A DNA stretch of 64,000 nt, from assembly GCA_049889095.1 (NCBI GenBank), contig JBLJFK010000003.1, one strand, 5' to 3'. The DNA comes from Ewingella sp049889095. GTDB taxonomy: Bacteria; Pseudomonadota; Gammaproteobacteria; Enterobacterales; Enterobacteriaceae. The notes below the pieces were generated by a model. It saw only the letters and a list, made by a program, of their open reading frames with translations, made no database searches and was not told the DNA's origin. This document shows positions 17,828 through 26,915 of the stretch, in pieces. The first letter of the stretch is position 1, and each line of letters begins with the position of its first letter. The position numbers and the translations under genes were made by a program.

Positions 17828-18960
17828 ATAGCTTACCGCCGCTGAGCCTTTATATCCACATCCCGTGGTGCGTGCAGAAATGCCCGTACTGCGACTTCAA
17901 TTCACATGCGCTAAAAGGCGAAGTGCCCCACGACGATTATGTCGCGCACTTGCTGGCCGATCTTGATGCTGACCTGCATCTGACCGCTGGCCGCGAGGTG
18001 AAGACGATTTTCATCGGCGGTGGTACTCCGAGTCTGCTCAGCGCAGCAGCGATGCAAAATCTGCTCGATGGCGTGCGTGCGCGCCTGCCGTTGGCGGCCG
18101 ATGCTGAAATTACTATGGAAGCCAATCCAGGCACCGTCGAAGCAGACCGCTTCAGCGCTTATCAGCGCGCCGGCGTGAACCGTATCTCCATTGGTGTACA
18201 AAGTTTCAGTGCGCAGAAACTGGAGCGTCTGGGGCGTATTCACGGCCCGCAAGAAGCCAAACGTGCCGCGTATCTGGCGACCGGCCTAAATCTGCGCAGT
18301 TTTAATCTCGATTTAATGCACGGATTACCCGACCAGACGCTCGAAGAGGCGCTGGACGATTTGCGTCAGGCCATTGCGCTCAATCCGCCGCATCTGTCGT
18401 GGTATCAGCTGACCATTGAGCCCAATACGATGTATGCCTCGCGCCCGCCAAAATTACCAGATGACGATGCGCTGTGGGACATTTTCGAACAGGGCGACCA
18501 ACTGCTAACCGCTGCCGGATACCAGCAATATGAAACCTCAGCCTATGCAAAGCCGGGTTACCAGTGCCAACACAATCTCAACTACTGGCGTTTCGGTGAT
18601 TATCTTGGGATCGGCTGCGGCGCACACGGTAAGCTGACGCAGCCCGATGGGCCGATCCTGCGAACGGTGAAAACCAAGCACCCTCGCGGTTATATGCAGG
18701 GCCGCTACATGGACAAACAGCATGAGGTGGAAACCAGGGAGCTGCCGTTTGAGTTCTTTATGAACCGTTTCCGTCTGCTGGAAGCGGCGCCGCGTGAAGA
18801 GTTTGCGGTTTATACCGGTCTGGCTGAGTCGGTGATCCGTCCACAGCTGGATGACGCCATCGCGAAAAACTATTTGCTGGAAACGAATTTACACTGGCAG
18901 ATAACCCAACATGGCAAGCTGTTCCTTAACTCCCTGCTGGAATTGTTTCTGGACGAATAG
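17824..18960 (+). CDS. hemW: Radical SAM haem chaperone HemW
   Basis: HemW (YggW) is a radical SAM protein that acts as a haem chaperone; it resembles coproporphyrinogen III oxidase HemN but does not perform that reaction. The cluster motif CVQKCPYC (CxxxCxxC) is near residue 16, followed by the glycine motif FIGGGTPSLL. The 378 residues match the E. coli length. It overlaps the end of rdgB and is followed by a hairpin that serves the convergent yggN. Confidence 0.95.
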   Translation: MNSLPPLSLYIHIPWCVQKCPYCDFNSHALKGEVPHDDYVAHLLADLDADLHLTAGREVKTIFIGGGTPSLLSAAAMQNLLDGVRARLPLAADAEITMEANPGTVEADRFSAYQRAGVNRISIGVQSFSAQKLERLGRIHGPQEAKRAAYLATGLNLRSFNLDLMHGLPDQTLEEALDDLRQAIALNPPHLSWYQLTIEPNTMYASRPPKLPDDDALWDIFEQGDQLLTAAGYQQYETSAYAKPGYQCQHNLNYWRFGDYLGIGCGAHGKLTQPDGPILRTVKTKHPRGYMQGRYMDKQHEVETRELPFEFFMNRFRLLEAAPREEFAVYTGLAESVIRPQLDDAIAKNYLLETNLHWQITQHGKLFLNSLLELFLDE

Positions 18961-18974
18961 TGACAATAAAAAAA

Positions 18975-18996
18975 GCGCAGCCTTCACAAGCTGCGC
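18975..18996 (-). terminator. Intrinsic terminator of yggN, also after hemW
   Basis: A 7-bp stem GCGCAGC/GCTGCGC is followed on the minus strand by seven T residues, giving a strong terminator for yggN. It lies 14 bases after the hemW stop on the other strand and may act in both directions. Confidence 0.85.
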
Positions 18997-19024
18997 CCTG
19001 CTCTATTTTGCATTCTGCGGAGAT

Positions 19025-19753
19025 TTATTTAAGATCTGCCAGCAGCGTCTTATGCTGTTTATCAAGTTTTTTCACACGGTTGCAGACATCATCGCCGAAA
19101 ACGTTGAACTCCTGCTCCTGTTTGCTCCATTCGTTCTGTACCGCCTGTTGCAGACCACCCAGATTACCCATTACCGCCTGTAGCGGGTTACCGCCGCTGG
19201 TCGCCTGTTTGATCCCCATTTCATTCAGGCTGTCTTGCATCACGCCGCCCATGCTTTGTTCCAGAATACGTCGGCCATCCTGTTTAACCTGCTCAACCGC
19301 CTGATGGTGGAAGGTCAGGCCATCTGTACGATGTTCGAGAATGCGATTCATCTGCTGCTTCAACTGCGTATTGAGCGTCGTCAGACGGTTACGTACGTTG
19401 CTTTCGCTACCGAGCTGCTGAACGATAACTCGGTCCATCGCCACGCGCCCCTTCTCAAGATGCGCCGTTGCCCCCTGATCGATCCACGGTAGATCACGGC
19501 GGAGTGAGGCCTGATAATCGATCGCTTCCTGACGCTGTTTGGCGCTCAGGCTGACATCTTTGCCATTTTTTGACACGTCTCCATTAGGGGTGATCAGCAA
19601 GCTCCCGCTGGCACCAATCACCTGAACATTTTGCGGTTTGATCACCACGTCGTCCTGCGGGTTCACGTCACACTGGTAATCCGCCTGTGCACTCCATGTC
19701 GTCATTGCCAGCAGTGCAGCAACGCCCAGTTTAGATACCGTTTTGAATTCCAT
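19025..19753 (-). CDS. yggN: DUF2884 periplasmic protein YggN
   Basis: YggN is a 242-residue exported protein of the DUF2884 family with no known function. The N-terminal signal MEFKTVSKLGVAALLAMTTWSAQA ends in AQA before a mature part starting DYQCDVNPQDD. The rest is rich in charged and glutamine residues and looks helical. It converges with hemW and lies downstream of the glutaminase gene with a 26-base gap. The ribosome site GGGAGAG precedes the ATG. Confidence 0.88.
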   Translation of the reverse strand: MEFKTVSKLGVAALLAMTTWSAQADYQCDVNPQDDVVIKPQNVQVIGASGSLLITPNGDVSKNGKDVSLSAKQRQEAIDYQASLRRDLPWIDQGATAHLEKGRVAMDRVIVQQLGSESNVRNRLTTLNTQLKQQMNRILEHRTDGLTFHHQAVEQVKQDGRRILEQSMGGVMQDSLNEMGIKQATSGGNPLQAVMGNLGGLQQAVQNEWSKQEQEFNVFGDDVCNRVKKLDKQHKTLLADLK

Positions 19754-19779
19754 GTTCTCTCCCTTGAGACAGCAAACAA

Positions 19780-20706
19780 TTAAAATATTGAACGGCCAAT
19801 TCGTTGCGCCAGTTTTTCTAAGGCAGCGGTTCCGGCCAAAGAGTTCCCTGCGGCGTCAAGTTCAGGTGACCAGACGGCGATACACATCTCGCCCGGTACG
19901 ATGGCGATGATGCCACCACCCACCCCGGATTTACCCGGCATCCCGACGCGGTAGGCGAACTCACCGGCACCGTCGTACATGCCGCTGGTGACCATCAACG
20001 CGTTAATCTGCCGCGCCTGACGTGGCTCAAGCAGTGCGTCGTCGGTGTCAAGCGGCTGGCCTTTATTCGCCAAATAAACGAAGGTGCGGGCCAGCTCTGC
20101 ACAACTCATCCGCAGCGCACAATAATGAAAATAAGTTTGGAGAACGGTGATAACGTCATTGTCGAAATTACCGAAAGATTTCATTAAATAGGCGATGGCC
20201 GCATTGCGGTCAGAATGCTCGAACTCTGAACGCGCTACGTCGCGATCGTAGTTGATATCTGGCATTCCAGCCAGTTGACGCACCACTTCCAGCATTCTTT
20301 GCCGCGGTGCCGTCAGGCGGGTTTGCAGTAAATCACACACCACCAACGCACCGGGATTGATAAAGGGGTTACGAGGCTTACCCTGCTCCAGCTCAAGCTG
20401 GACCAGTGAATTGAAAGGCTGGCCCGACGGCTCTTTGCCGACGCGCTGCCAAATTTCGCTCTCCTCATAACGGGTCAGCGCCAGCGTCAGGCTTAGCACT
20501 TTGGAGATCGACTGAATAGAAAAACGGCTGTCGGCATCACCGGCGCGGAACGTTTCACCCGACGTGGTGCATACCGCAATGCCCAGATTATCAGGGCTGA
20601 CGTCAGCCAGTGCAGGAATGTATCCCGCGACTTTGCCGCAACCAATCAGCGGACGAACCTGGGTCAGAATATCTTCCAGTAAACTGTTATCGAGTTCAGT
20701 GCCCAA
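19780..20706 (-). CDS. glsB: Glutaminase
   Basis: This glutaminase of the serine beta-lactamase-like fold converts glutamine to glutamate and ammonia. The 308 residues include the catalytic SxxK type motif in FSIQSISKVLSL and the segments NPFINPGALV and MPGKSGVGGGI. The start codon is TTG at 20706 with a strong GGAGG site seven bases away. In E. coli K-12 this region carries ansB instead, and the E. coli homologue is YneH (GlsB). A hairpin lies just before its ribosome site. Confidence 0.9.
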   Translation of the reverse strand: MGTELDNSLLEDILTQVRPLIGCGKVAGYIPALADVSPDNLGIAVCTTSGETFRAGDADSRFSIQSISKVLSLTLALTRYEESEIWQRVGKEPSGQPFNSLVQLELEQGKPRNPFINPGALVVCDLLQTRLTAPRQRMLEVVRQLAGMPDINYDRDVARSEFEHSDRNAAIAYLMKSFGNFDNDVITVLQTYFHYCALRMSCAELARTFVYLANKGQPLDTDDALLEPRQARQINALMVTSGMYDGAGEFAYRVGMPGKSGVGGGIIAIVPGEMCIAVWSPELDAAGNSLAGTAALEKLAQRIGRSIF

Positions 20707-20727
20707 CGTCCTGCCTCCGGATATAAC

Positions 20728-20750
20728 AAAGGTGCCGGAAAGGCACCTTT
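20728..20750. terminator. Hairpin between yggL and glsB
   Basis: A 9-bp stem AAAGGTGCC/GGCACCTTT is followed by GATTTTTT on the plus strand and TTTGTTAT on the minus strand. On the minus strand it follows the yggL/ERIC region and lies about 20 bases before the glsB start. It may end the trmB-yggL transcript or limit read-through into glsB. Confidence 0.6.
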
Positions 20751-20775
20751 GATTTTTTAGCGATCCTGCTGGATC

Positions 20776-20896
20776 TGCCTAAATCATTCGAGTTGTATTA
20801 AGGCGGCAACTTAACTTATCCCCGGGAGCTTACACAAGTAAGTGACTGGGGTAAGTTAACGCGGCCAACGCAGAGGTGGCTCGAAGGATGACAGCA
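20776..20896. repeat. ERIC element between yggL and glsB
   Basis: The copy has AAGGCGGCAACTTAACTTAT, GGGAGCTTACACAAGTAAGT and GACTGGGGTAAGTTAACG, close to the ERIC core used for ERIC typing primers. The ends CTAAATCATTCGAG and CTCGAAGGATG are inverted to each other. It abuts the 3' end of yggL. Confidence 0.9.
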
Positions 20897-20899
20897 GAT

Positions 20900-21226
20900 T
20901 TAATCCCACCAGATGTCGAAGACATCAGAAACCTCAACATCTTCCATCTTATGGTCTTCCAACCATTTTTTAACCAGTGCACGGTGCTCATCGGTGCAAT
21001 GACCGATATCTTGCAGGCAAATTAAACCTTCCCACTGCAGATAACCGCTGCCGTCAAAGGCCAGTTTGTTCGGCTCGATCGCGCCTTCGATGAACGCGTC
21101 CAGCTGCTCGTCGATGGTTTCAACCGGGGTACCTTCCGGGAAACGCCATTTTACCGAAAAGCCCAGTTCCTGGAACTCGGCAATGTGTAACTTCTTACGT
21201 AAACGACGACTACGATTCGTGGCCAT
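20900..21226 (-). CDS. yggL: YggL family protein
   Basis: YggL is a 108-residue protein of the DUF469 family, reported to associate with the 50S ribosomal subunit. The N-terminus MATNRSRRLRKKLHIAEFQE is basic and the C-terminus acidic, ending in VSDVFDIWWD. Its start overlaps the trmB stop in TAATG, so translation of the two is probably coupled. Confidence 0.92.
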   Translation of the reverse strand: MATNRSRRLRKKLHIAEFQELGFSVKWRFPEGTPVETIDEQLDAFIEGAIEPNKLAFDGSGYLQWEGLICLQDIGHCTDEHRALVKKWLEDHKMEDVEVSDVFDIWWD

Positions 21227-21945
21227 TATTGCTTCCTCTCAAACATCAGATCCCATACACCGTGGCCTAAACGTTGGCCACGCATTTCGAACTTGGTTAC
21301 CGGGCGCGACTCAGGGCGCGGTACATAATTATTTTCCTGCGACAGGTTATTCCAGTTTTCAAGGCTGGTCATCACCTCAAGCATATGTTCGGCGTAAGGT
21401 TCCCAGTCGGTTGCCATGTGGAATACACCGCCCACTTTCAATTTACTGCGCAGCAGCTCAACAAAGATCGGTTGAACGATACGGCGCTTATTATGACGCG
21501 CTTTGTGCCACGGGTCAGGAAAGAATAGCTGCACCATGTCCAGCGAGCCATCAGGGATCATCTTTTCCAGCACTTCCACCGCATCGTGACACATCACGCG
21601 CAGGTTGCTGACATCCTCTTCCTGCGCCGTTGCCAGACAAGCACCCACACCCGGCGAGTGAACCTCAATACCGATGAAGTTCTGCGCAGGCTTTTGTGCT
21701 GCCATGGTCACCAGCGACGCACCCATGCCAAAACCGATCTCCAGCACGACGGGCGCGGTACGGCCAAATAGCGCGTCAATGTCTAACGGTTGAGCCTGAT
21801 ATTCAACGCCCATCACCGGCCAGAGAGTGTCGAGCGCGTGTTGCTGACCTTTGGTCAGACGGCCCTGACGGCGAACAAAACTGCGGATACGACGCATAGC
21901 GCGACCGTTCTCATCGAACTCCGGGGAAACGACGTCGTTTTTCAT
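21226..21945 (-). CDS. trmB: tRNA (guanine-46-N7)-methyltransferase
   Basis: TrmB transfers a methyl group from S-adenosylmethionine to N7 of G46 in tRNA. The 239 residues carry the SAM-binding motif LEIGFGMGASLVTMA and the family segment VQLFFPDPWHKARHNKRR. It heads a trmB-yggL operon and is divergent from mutY, with about 215 bp between the starts that hold no other gene I can see. Confidence 0.96.
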   Translation of the reverse strand: MKNDVVSPEFDENGRAMRRIRSFVRRQGRLTKGQQHALDTLWPVMGVEYQAQPLDIDALFGRTAPVVLEIGFGMGASLVTMAAQKPAQNFIGIEVHSPGVGACLATAQEEDVSNLRVMCHDAVEVLEKMIPDGSLDMVQLFFPDPWHKARHNKRRIVQPIFVELLRSKLKVGGVFHMATDWEPYAEHMLEVMTSLENWNNLSQENNYVPRPESRPVTKFEMRGQRLGHGVWDLMFERKQ

Positions 21946-22162
21946 AGGGCTTTCACTCTATTGGGCAGTGCTGTTCTCAGCATTGCGCGGTTGGGCAGTA
22001 GCGGTTAGGCAACAAATCAAGGAATGGCGCATTATCCAAACCTATGCCCGATAAGCAAGCCTTGCGGACAGAAACAGTCCGGAAAGTTCCGGTTTACACC
22101 CTCAGGCGTCTGTGATGTGATCCGCTCCTGACTTTTAACCCTGCCGGATTTGCCACTCACTC

Positions 22163-23221
22163 ATGATACAGAACTTCGCGCCCCTGGTGCTGGACTGGTA
22201 CCAACGCTATGGCCGTAAAACGCTGCCGTGGCAGCTCGAAAAAACGCCCTACAAAGTGTGGCTCTCTGAGGTGATGTTGCAACAAACGCAGGTTGCAACC
22301 GTCATTCCCTATTTTGAACGCTTTATGGCACGTTTTCCTACCGTCAATGATCTTGCCGTCGCCCCACAGGATGAAGTTCTGCATCTGTGGACCGGTCTCG
22401 GTTATTACGCCCGTGCGCGCAATTTGCATAAAGCTGCGCAGACCATTACCGCTGAGCATGGTGGCATTTTCCCGACCGATTTCGACGTGGTTAACGCCCT
22501 GCCAGGCATTGGCCGCTCTACGGCGGGCGCGGTGCTGTCGCTCTCTTTGGGGCAACATCATCCGATCCTCGACGGCAATGTAAAACGCGTGCTGTCACGC
22601 TGCTATGCCGTTGATGGTTGGCCAGGTGAAAAAAAGGTCGAGAACCGTCTGTGGCAAATCGCCGAACAGGTCACACCGGCCAAGGGCGTTGAGCAGTTTA
22701 ATCAGGCGATGATGGATCTGGGGGCGATGGTGTGTACCCGTTCTAAACCCAAGTGTGCGCTTTGCCCACTGAATACCCAATGTGAAGCCTATGCGCACAA
22801 CAGCTGGGAGAAATATCCGGGTAAAAAACCGAAGAAGACTTTACCGGAAAAAACCGCATTTATGCTGATGATTCAGCAAGATGATGGCGTCTGGCTGGAG
22901 CAGCGTCCGCCGGTCGGCCTGTGGGGTGGTTTATTCTGCTTCCCACAGTTTGCCAGTTTCGATGAGCTAGACCGTGGCGTGAAAAAATATGGCGTTACCC
23001 TTGATCAGTTGCAACAGCAGACTGCTTTTCGTCACACTTTCAGCCATTTTCATCTGGATATCGTCCCTATGTGGCTAAATCTGCGCTCAGCGCCGGGTTG
23101 CATGGATGAAGGTACGGGTCTCTGGTATAACTTAGCGCAGCCGCAATCCGTCGGGCTGGCAGCACCGGTTGAACGTTTATTAACTCAGTTGGCAAAAGAG
23201 CACTCCCTACCTAAAGAATAA
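22163..23221 (+). CDS. mutY: Adenine DNA glycosylase
   Basis: MutY removes adenine mispaired with 8-oxoguanine. The 352 residues contain the catalytic Glu in WLSEVMLQQTQV, the helix-hairpin-helix LPGIGRSTAGAVLS, the catalytic Asp segment FNQAMMDLGAMVC, and the 4Fe-4S cluster cysteines C-x6-C-x2-C-x5-C in CTRSKPKCALCPLNTQC. A C-terminal NUDIX-like domain follows. It is nine bases upstream of yggX, the usual enterobacterial pair. Confidence 0.97.
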   Translation: MIQNFAPLVLDWYQRYGRKTLPWQLEKTPYKVWLSEVMLQQTQVATVIPYFERFMARFPTVNDLAVAPQDEVLHLWTGLGYYARARNLHKAAQTITAEHGGIFPTDFDVVNALPGIGRSTAGAVLSLSLGQHHPILDGNVKRVLSRCYAVDGWPGEKKVENRLWQIAEQVTPAKGVEQFNQAMMDLGAMVCTRSKPKCALCPLNTQCEAYAHNSWEKYPGKKPKKTLPEKTAFMLMIQQDDGVWLEQRPPVGLWGGLFCFPQFASFDELDRGVKKYGVTLDQLQQQTAFRHTFSHFHLDIVPMWLNLRSAPGCMDEGTGLWYNLAQPQSVGLAAPVERLLTQLAKEHSLPKE

Positions 23222-23230
23222 GGAATTAGC

Positions 23231-23503
23231 ATGAGCAGAACGATTTTTTGCACTTTTTTAAAGCGTGATGCGGAAGGTCAGGACTTCCAGCTTTATCCAG
23301 GCGAGATAGGCAAACGAATCTTTAATGAGATTTCGAAAGAAGCCTGGTCGCAGTGGATGAGCAAGCAAACAATGCTGATCAATGAGAAAAAACTCAGCAT
23401 GATGAATCCCGATGACCGTAAGTTGCTGGAGCAGGAGATGGTGAATTTCCTATTTGAAGGTCAGGACGTGCATATCGAAGGCTATACGCCGCCGTCGAAA
23501 TAA
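23231..23503 (+). CDS. yggX: Fe(II)-trafficking protein YggX
   Basis: YggX is a 90-residue protein linked to iron trafficking and protection of iron-sulfur clusters from oxidation. It begins MSRTIFCTFLKRDAEGQD with the conserved Cys7, and the length and sequence agree with E. coli YggX (91). It lies between mutY and mltC, and the MutY iron-sulfur cluster makes the linkage functionally sensible. Confidence 0.96.
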   Translation: MSRTIFCTFLKRDAEGQDFQLYPGEIGKRIFNEISKEAWSQWMSKQTMLINEKKLSMMNPDDRKLLEQEMVNFLFEGQDVHIEGYTPPSK

Positions 23504-23576
23504 TCATTTTTTAACTCTGCTGGCTGCGTTTTATGTCACGTTTGCCCGTCATCTTTCGTCACGATACGGTTTTAAG

Positions 23577-24656
23577 ATGAAGAAAATTTTAGCTTTGCTG
23601 GTTATCGCCCCGATGTTGATCTCCTGCTCGGGCAGCAAGAAGAACTCGTTTGATGAAGCCTATGTCAAGGATACCAACGGCTTCGATATTTTGATGGGCC
23701 AATTCGCCCACAACATCGAGAACATCTGGGGGCTGAATGAAGTCCTGATCGCCGGACCTAAAGACTACGTAAAATACAGCGATCAATACTATACGCGCAG
23801 CCACATTAACTTTGATGCGGGTACCATCACCATCGAAACCATCGCCGGTACCAATCCGGCGGCGAACCTGCGTCAAGCGATCATCAGTACGTTGTTGATC
23901 GGTGAAGATCCGGGCAACGTTGACCTTTATTCAGACGCCAACGACATTGAGATCAGCCGTGAGCCAATGCTCTTCGGGCAAGTACTGGACAATACCGGGC
24001 AAGCTATCCGCTGGCAGGGCCGCGCCGCCAGCTTCGCCGATTATCTGGTACAGAACAAATTGCAGCGCCGTCAGTCAGGTCTGCACATTATCTATTCCGT
24101 CACGATTCAGATGGTGCCAAACCACCTGAACAAGCGTGCGCATAAATATTTGCCGATGGTGCGTGAAGCATCCGCCAAATATGGCGTGGATCAGTCACTG
24201 ATACTGGCGATCATGCAGACCGAATCTGCCTTCAACCCCTATGCAGTGAGTAATGCAGATGCCCTGGGTTTGATGCAGGTCGTGCAGCATAGCGCCGGTG
24301 TTGACGTGTTTAAATCAGAAGGGAAATGGGGCAAGCCAAGCCGCAGCTATCTGTTTGATCCACAGAATAATATCAATACAGGTACCGCCTATCTGGCCAT
24401 GTTGCAGAACGTTTATCTGGGCAATATTACTAACCCGACGTCTAAACGTTATGCGGTGATCACCGCCTACAATGGTGGCGCTGGCAGCGTATTACGCGTG
24501 TTTAATAGTAATAAAACGCAGGCGTTTAATATTATCAACAATATGGCACCAGGCGATGTTTACACTACGCTGACCACCAGGCATCCGTCTGGCGAATCAC
24601 GGCGCTATCTGTATAAAGTGAATAATACCCAGAAGAGTTACCGTCGCATCGACTAA
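23577..24656 (+). CDS. mltC: Membrane-bound lytic murein transglycosylase C
   Basis: MltC cleaves peptidoglycan glycan strands with formation of anhydromuramic ends, acting as an outer-membrane lipoprotein. The ATG at 23577 gives 359 residues, equal to E. coli MltC. The lipobox LISC is at residues 14-17, and the catalytic Glu lies in MQTESAFNPYAVSNADALG. A frame starting at 23454 overlaps yggX and is not used. A strong terminator follows. Confidence 0.96.
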   Translation: MKKILALLVIAPMLISCSGSKKNSFDEAYVKDTNGFDILMGQFAHNIENIWGLNEVLIAGPKDYVKYSDQYYTRSHINFDAGTITIETIAGTNPAANLRQAIISTLLIGEDPGNVDLYSDANDIEISREPMLFGQVLDNTGQAIRWQGRAASFADYLVQNKLQRRQSGLHIIYSVTIQMVPNHLNKRAHKYLPMVREASAKYGVDQSLILAIMQTESAFNPYAVSNADALGLMQVVQHSAGVDVFKSEGKWGKPSRSYLFDPQNNINTGTAYLAMLQNVYLGNITNPTSKRYAVITAYNGGAGSVLRVFNSNKTQAFNIINNMAPGDVYTTLTTRHPSGESRRYLYKVNNTQKSYRRID

Positions 24657-24681
24657 CCCGCAACGGCGATGACCCGCAATT

Positions 24682-24712
24682 AAAAGCGGAGGCTCCTGAG
24701 CCTCCGCTTTTA
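24682..24712. terminator. Bidirectional terminator between mltC and speC
   Basis: A long stem pairs AAAAGCGGAGGCTC with GAGCCTCCGCTTTT around a short loop. The A run before and T run after allow termination of both mltC and the convergent speC. Confidence 0.92.
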
Positions 24713-24752
24713 ATATGTTTACGCAAAACTTTTGTGCCGAAAATGACAGGCG

Positions 24753-26915
24753 TTATGCTGCAATCACATATCCCATAATACGTTTCCAGCCGACCATTTT
24801 TTTCTCAACGTAAACGCCCTGCAACTCTGGCGAAAATCCTGGCAACAGGTTGATGCCTTCTTCCAGCGCCATAAAGTAACGCTGTACCGCGCCGCCCCAT
24901 ACTTCACCCGGTACAACGCACAGGACTCCCGGAGGATATGGCAGAGCACCTTCAGCAGCAATGCGACCCTCGGCGTCGCCAATGGCCACCAACTCGACGT
25001 TGTCACGAATAAACTCGCTGTGGGCGTCCTGAGCATTCATCGCTACCTGTGGGAAGCTGGCCTGGCGGAACATCTCTTTCTGCAACTCTTTCACGTCAAA
25101 ACTGACGTATAGATTATGCATCTCCTGACACAACTGACGGATGGTGTAATTGCGATATCTGTCTTCGTTTTTACGGTACACCGTCGGCAGGACTTCACTC
25201 AGTGGCGCATCTTCTTCGATATAGCGCTCAAAGCGAGCGATTTCTTCAATCAGTAACTGCATCTTCGCCGGCGTCTCGGCAGGCGTCAGCAGGAACAGAA
25301 TCGAGTTGAGGTCGCACTTTTCAGGCACGATGCCGTTCTCACGCAGGAAGTTGGCAAGAATGGCAGCAGGGATGCCGAACTCGGTATACTTTCCGCTCTC
25401 TGCGTCGATGCCCGGCGTGGTCAGCAACAGTTTGCATGGATCGACAAAGTACTGCTTATCAGCGTAACCCTCAAAGGCATGCCAGCGTTCGCCAGGCACA
25501 AAATCGAAGAAGCGCACATCATTGGCCATTTTTTCGGTGTCATGATTCTGCCACGGCGCGCCATCAACTGCTGGCGGTACAAACGGCAGGATCATCGAGC
25601 ACTGGTCGAGCAACATTTTGCGTGCTTCGATACCGAGCTTTACGCACTCCATCCACATATGCTTGCCGCTACCACCAGCATGAATACGCGCATTGACGTC
25701 CAGCGCAGCAAACAACGGATAAAACGGACTGGTTGAGGCATGCATCATAAAAGCGTTGTTAAGCTTCTTATGACTGCAATGACGCTTCTGCCCTTTGATG
25801 TGGTTGTCTTTTTTGTGGATTTGCGAGGTCTGCGAGAACCCGGCCTGCTGCTTGTGAACTGATTGTGTAACGATAATCCCAGGGTCGTTCTCATTGAGAT
25901 CGAGCAACAGCGGTGAGCACTGTTGCATCATCGGGATGAACTGCTCATAACCGACCCACGCGGAGTCAAACAGGATGTAATCACACAAATGGCCAATTTT
26001 ATCCACCACCTGACGGGCGTTATAAATGGTACCGTCGTAAGTGCCGAGCTGAATAATCGCCAGACGGAACGGACGTTTTTCACCCGCGCGTTCAGGGGCG
26101 ACCTGTTTGATCTGCTTGCGCAGGTAATTTTCGTCAAAGCAGTCGGCATCAATACCGCCGATAAAGCCGAACGGATTACGCGCTGTTTCCAGATAAACCG
26201 GTGTCGCACCTGCCTGCAACAGCGCGCCGTGATGGTTGGATTTATGATTATTGCGGTCAAACAGCACCAAATCATCACGGGTTAACAGCGCATTGGTCAC
26301 CACTTTGTTGGCAGCCGAGGTTCCGTTCAATACAAAATAGGTTTTGTCCGCGCTGAACACTTTAGCGGCATATTTTTGCGCATCTTTCGCCGAGCCTTCA
26401 TGGATCAGTAGGTCACCCAGTTTGACGTCGGCATTACACATGTCGGAGCGGAAAATGTTCGGCCCATAAAAGTCATAGAACTGACGCCCGGCAGGATGAC
26501 GACGGAAAAACTCACCGCCCTGATGGCCGGGACAGGCAAAGGTCGAATTCTCCATCTCAACATATTTTTTCAATGTGTCGAAAAAGGGTGGGAACAGCGC
26601 CTCTTCGTAGGCCTGCGCGGCGGACTCAATCTGCGCAGCATAGAATGCCTGATTAGCATCAGACAGTGCGATCACGCCTTTCAGCACAGGCAAATAATCT
26701 GGGGAAACCTGCTCGGCTCCCTGTACTGCAACAAACGCCGGAATACCGAATCCCAGCGCATCTATTCCTGCCAGCCGGCCACTGTTTAAATCTCCCACGG
26801 AGATAATAATGGCGGCAATATCGGCATAATCGGCACGACGTAGATCCACGACCACGCGGTGTGACTCAATATAAGGAGCCACGGAGGCGCTTGCTGCAAT
26901 TTTCAAAAGTTTCAT
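24753..26915 (-). CDS. speC: Ornithine decarboxylase
   Basis: This PLP enzyme decarboxylates ornithine to putrescine. The start at 26915 gives 720 residues, with the N-terminus MKLLKIAASASVAPYIESHR similar to E. coli enzymes. A longer frame to 27071 lacks family similarity. The PLP lysine lies in TQSVHKQQAGFSQTSQ. Parts resemble the inducible SpeF, but the place between mltC and tRNA-Phe is that of speC and no potE is adjacent, so speC is preferred. nupG, which lies between in E. coli, is absent. Confidence 0.92.
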   Translation of the reverse strand: MKLLKIAASASVAPYIESHRVVVDLRRADYADIAAIIISVGDLNSGRLAGIDALGFGIPAFVAVQGAEQVSPDYLPVLKGVIALSDANQAFYAAQIESAAQAYEEALFPPFFDTLKKYVEMENSTFACPGHQGGEFFRRHPAGRQFYDFYGPNIFRSDMCNADVKLGDLLIHEGSAKDAQKYAAKVFSADKTYFVLNGTSAANKVVTNALLTRDDLVLFDRNNHKSNHHGALLQAGATPVYLETARNPFGFIGGIDADCFDENYLRKQIKQVAPERAGEKRPFRLAIIQLGTYDGTIYNARQVVDKIGHLCDYILFDSAWVGYEQFIPMMQQCSPLLLDLNENDPGIIVTQSVHKQQAGFSQTSQIHKKDNHIKGQKRHCSHKKLNNAFMMHASTSPFYPLFAALDVNARIHAGGSGKHMWMECVKLGIEARKMLLDQCSMILPFVPPAVDGAPWQNHDTEKMANDVRFFDFVPGERWHAFEGYADKQYFVDPCKLLLTTPGIDAESGKYTEFGIPAAILANFLRENGIVPEKCDLNSILFLLTPAETPAKMQLLIEEIARFERYIEEDAPLSEVLPTVYRKNEDRYRNYTIRQLCQEMHNLYVSFDVKELQKEMFRQASFPQVAMNAQDAHSEFIRDNVELVAIGDAEGRIAAEGALPYPPGVLCVVPGEVWGGAVQRYFMALEEGINLLPGFSPELQGVYVEKKMVGWKRIMGYVIAA

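Noticed and set aside
24753..26915. Inducible ornithine decarboxylase SpeF
   Set aside because: Several segments resemble SpeF, but there is no potE or leader next to it and the location matches speC; kept as speC.
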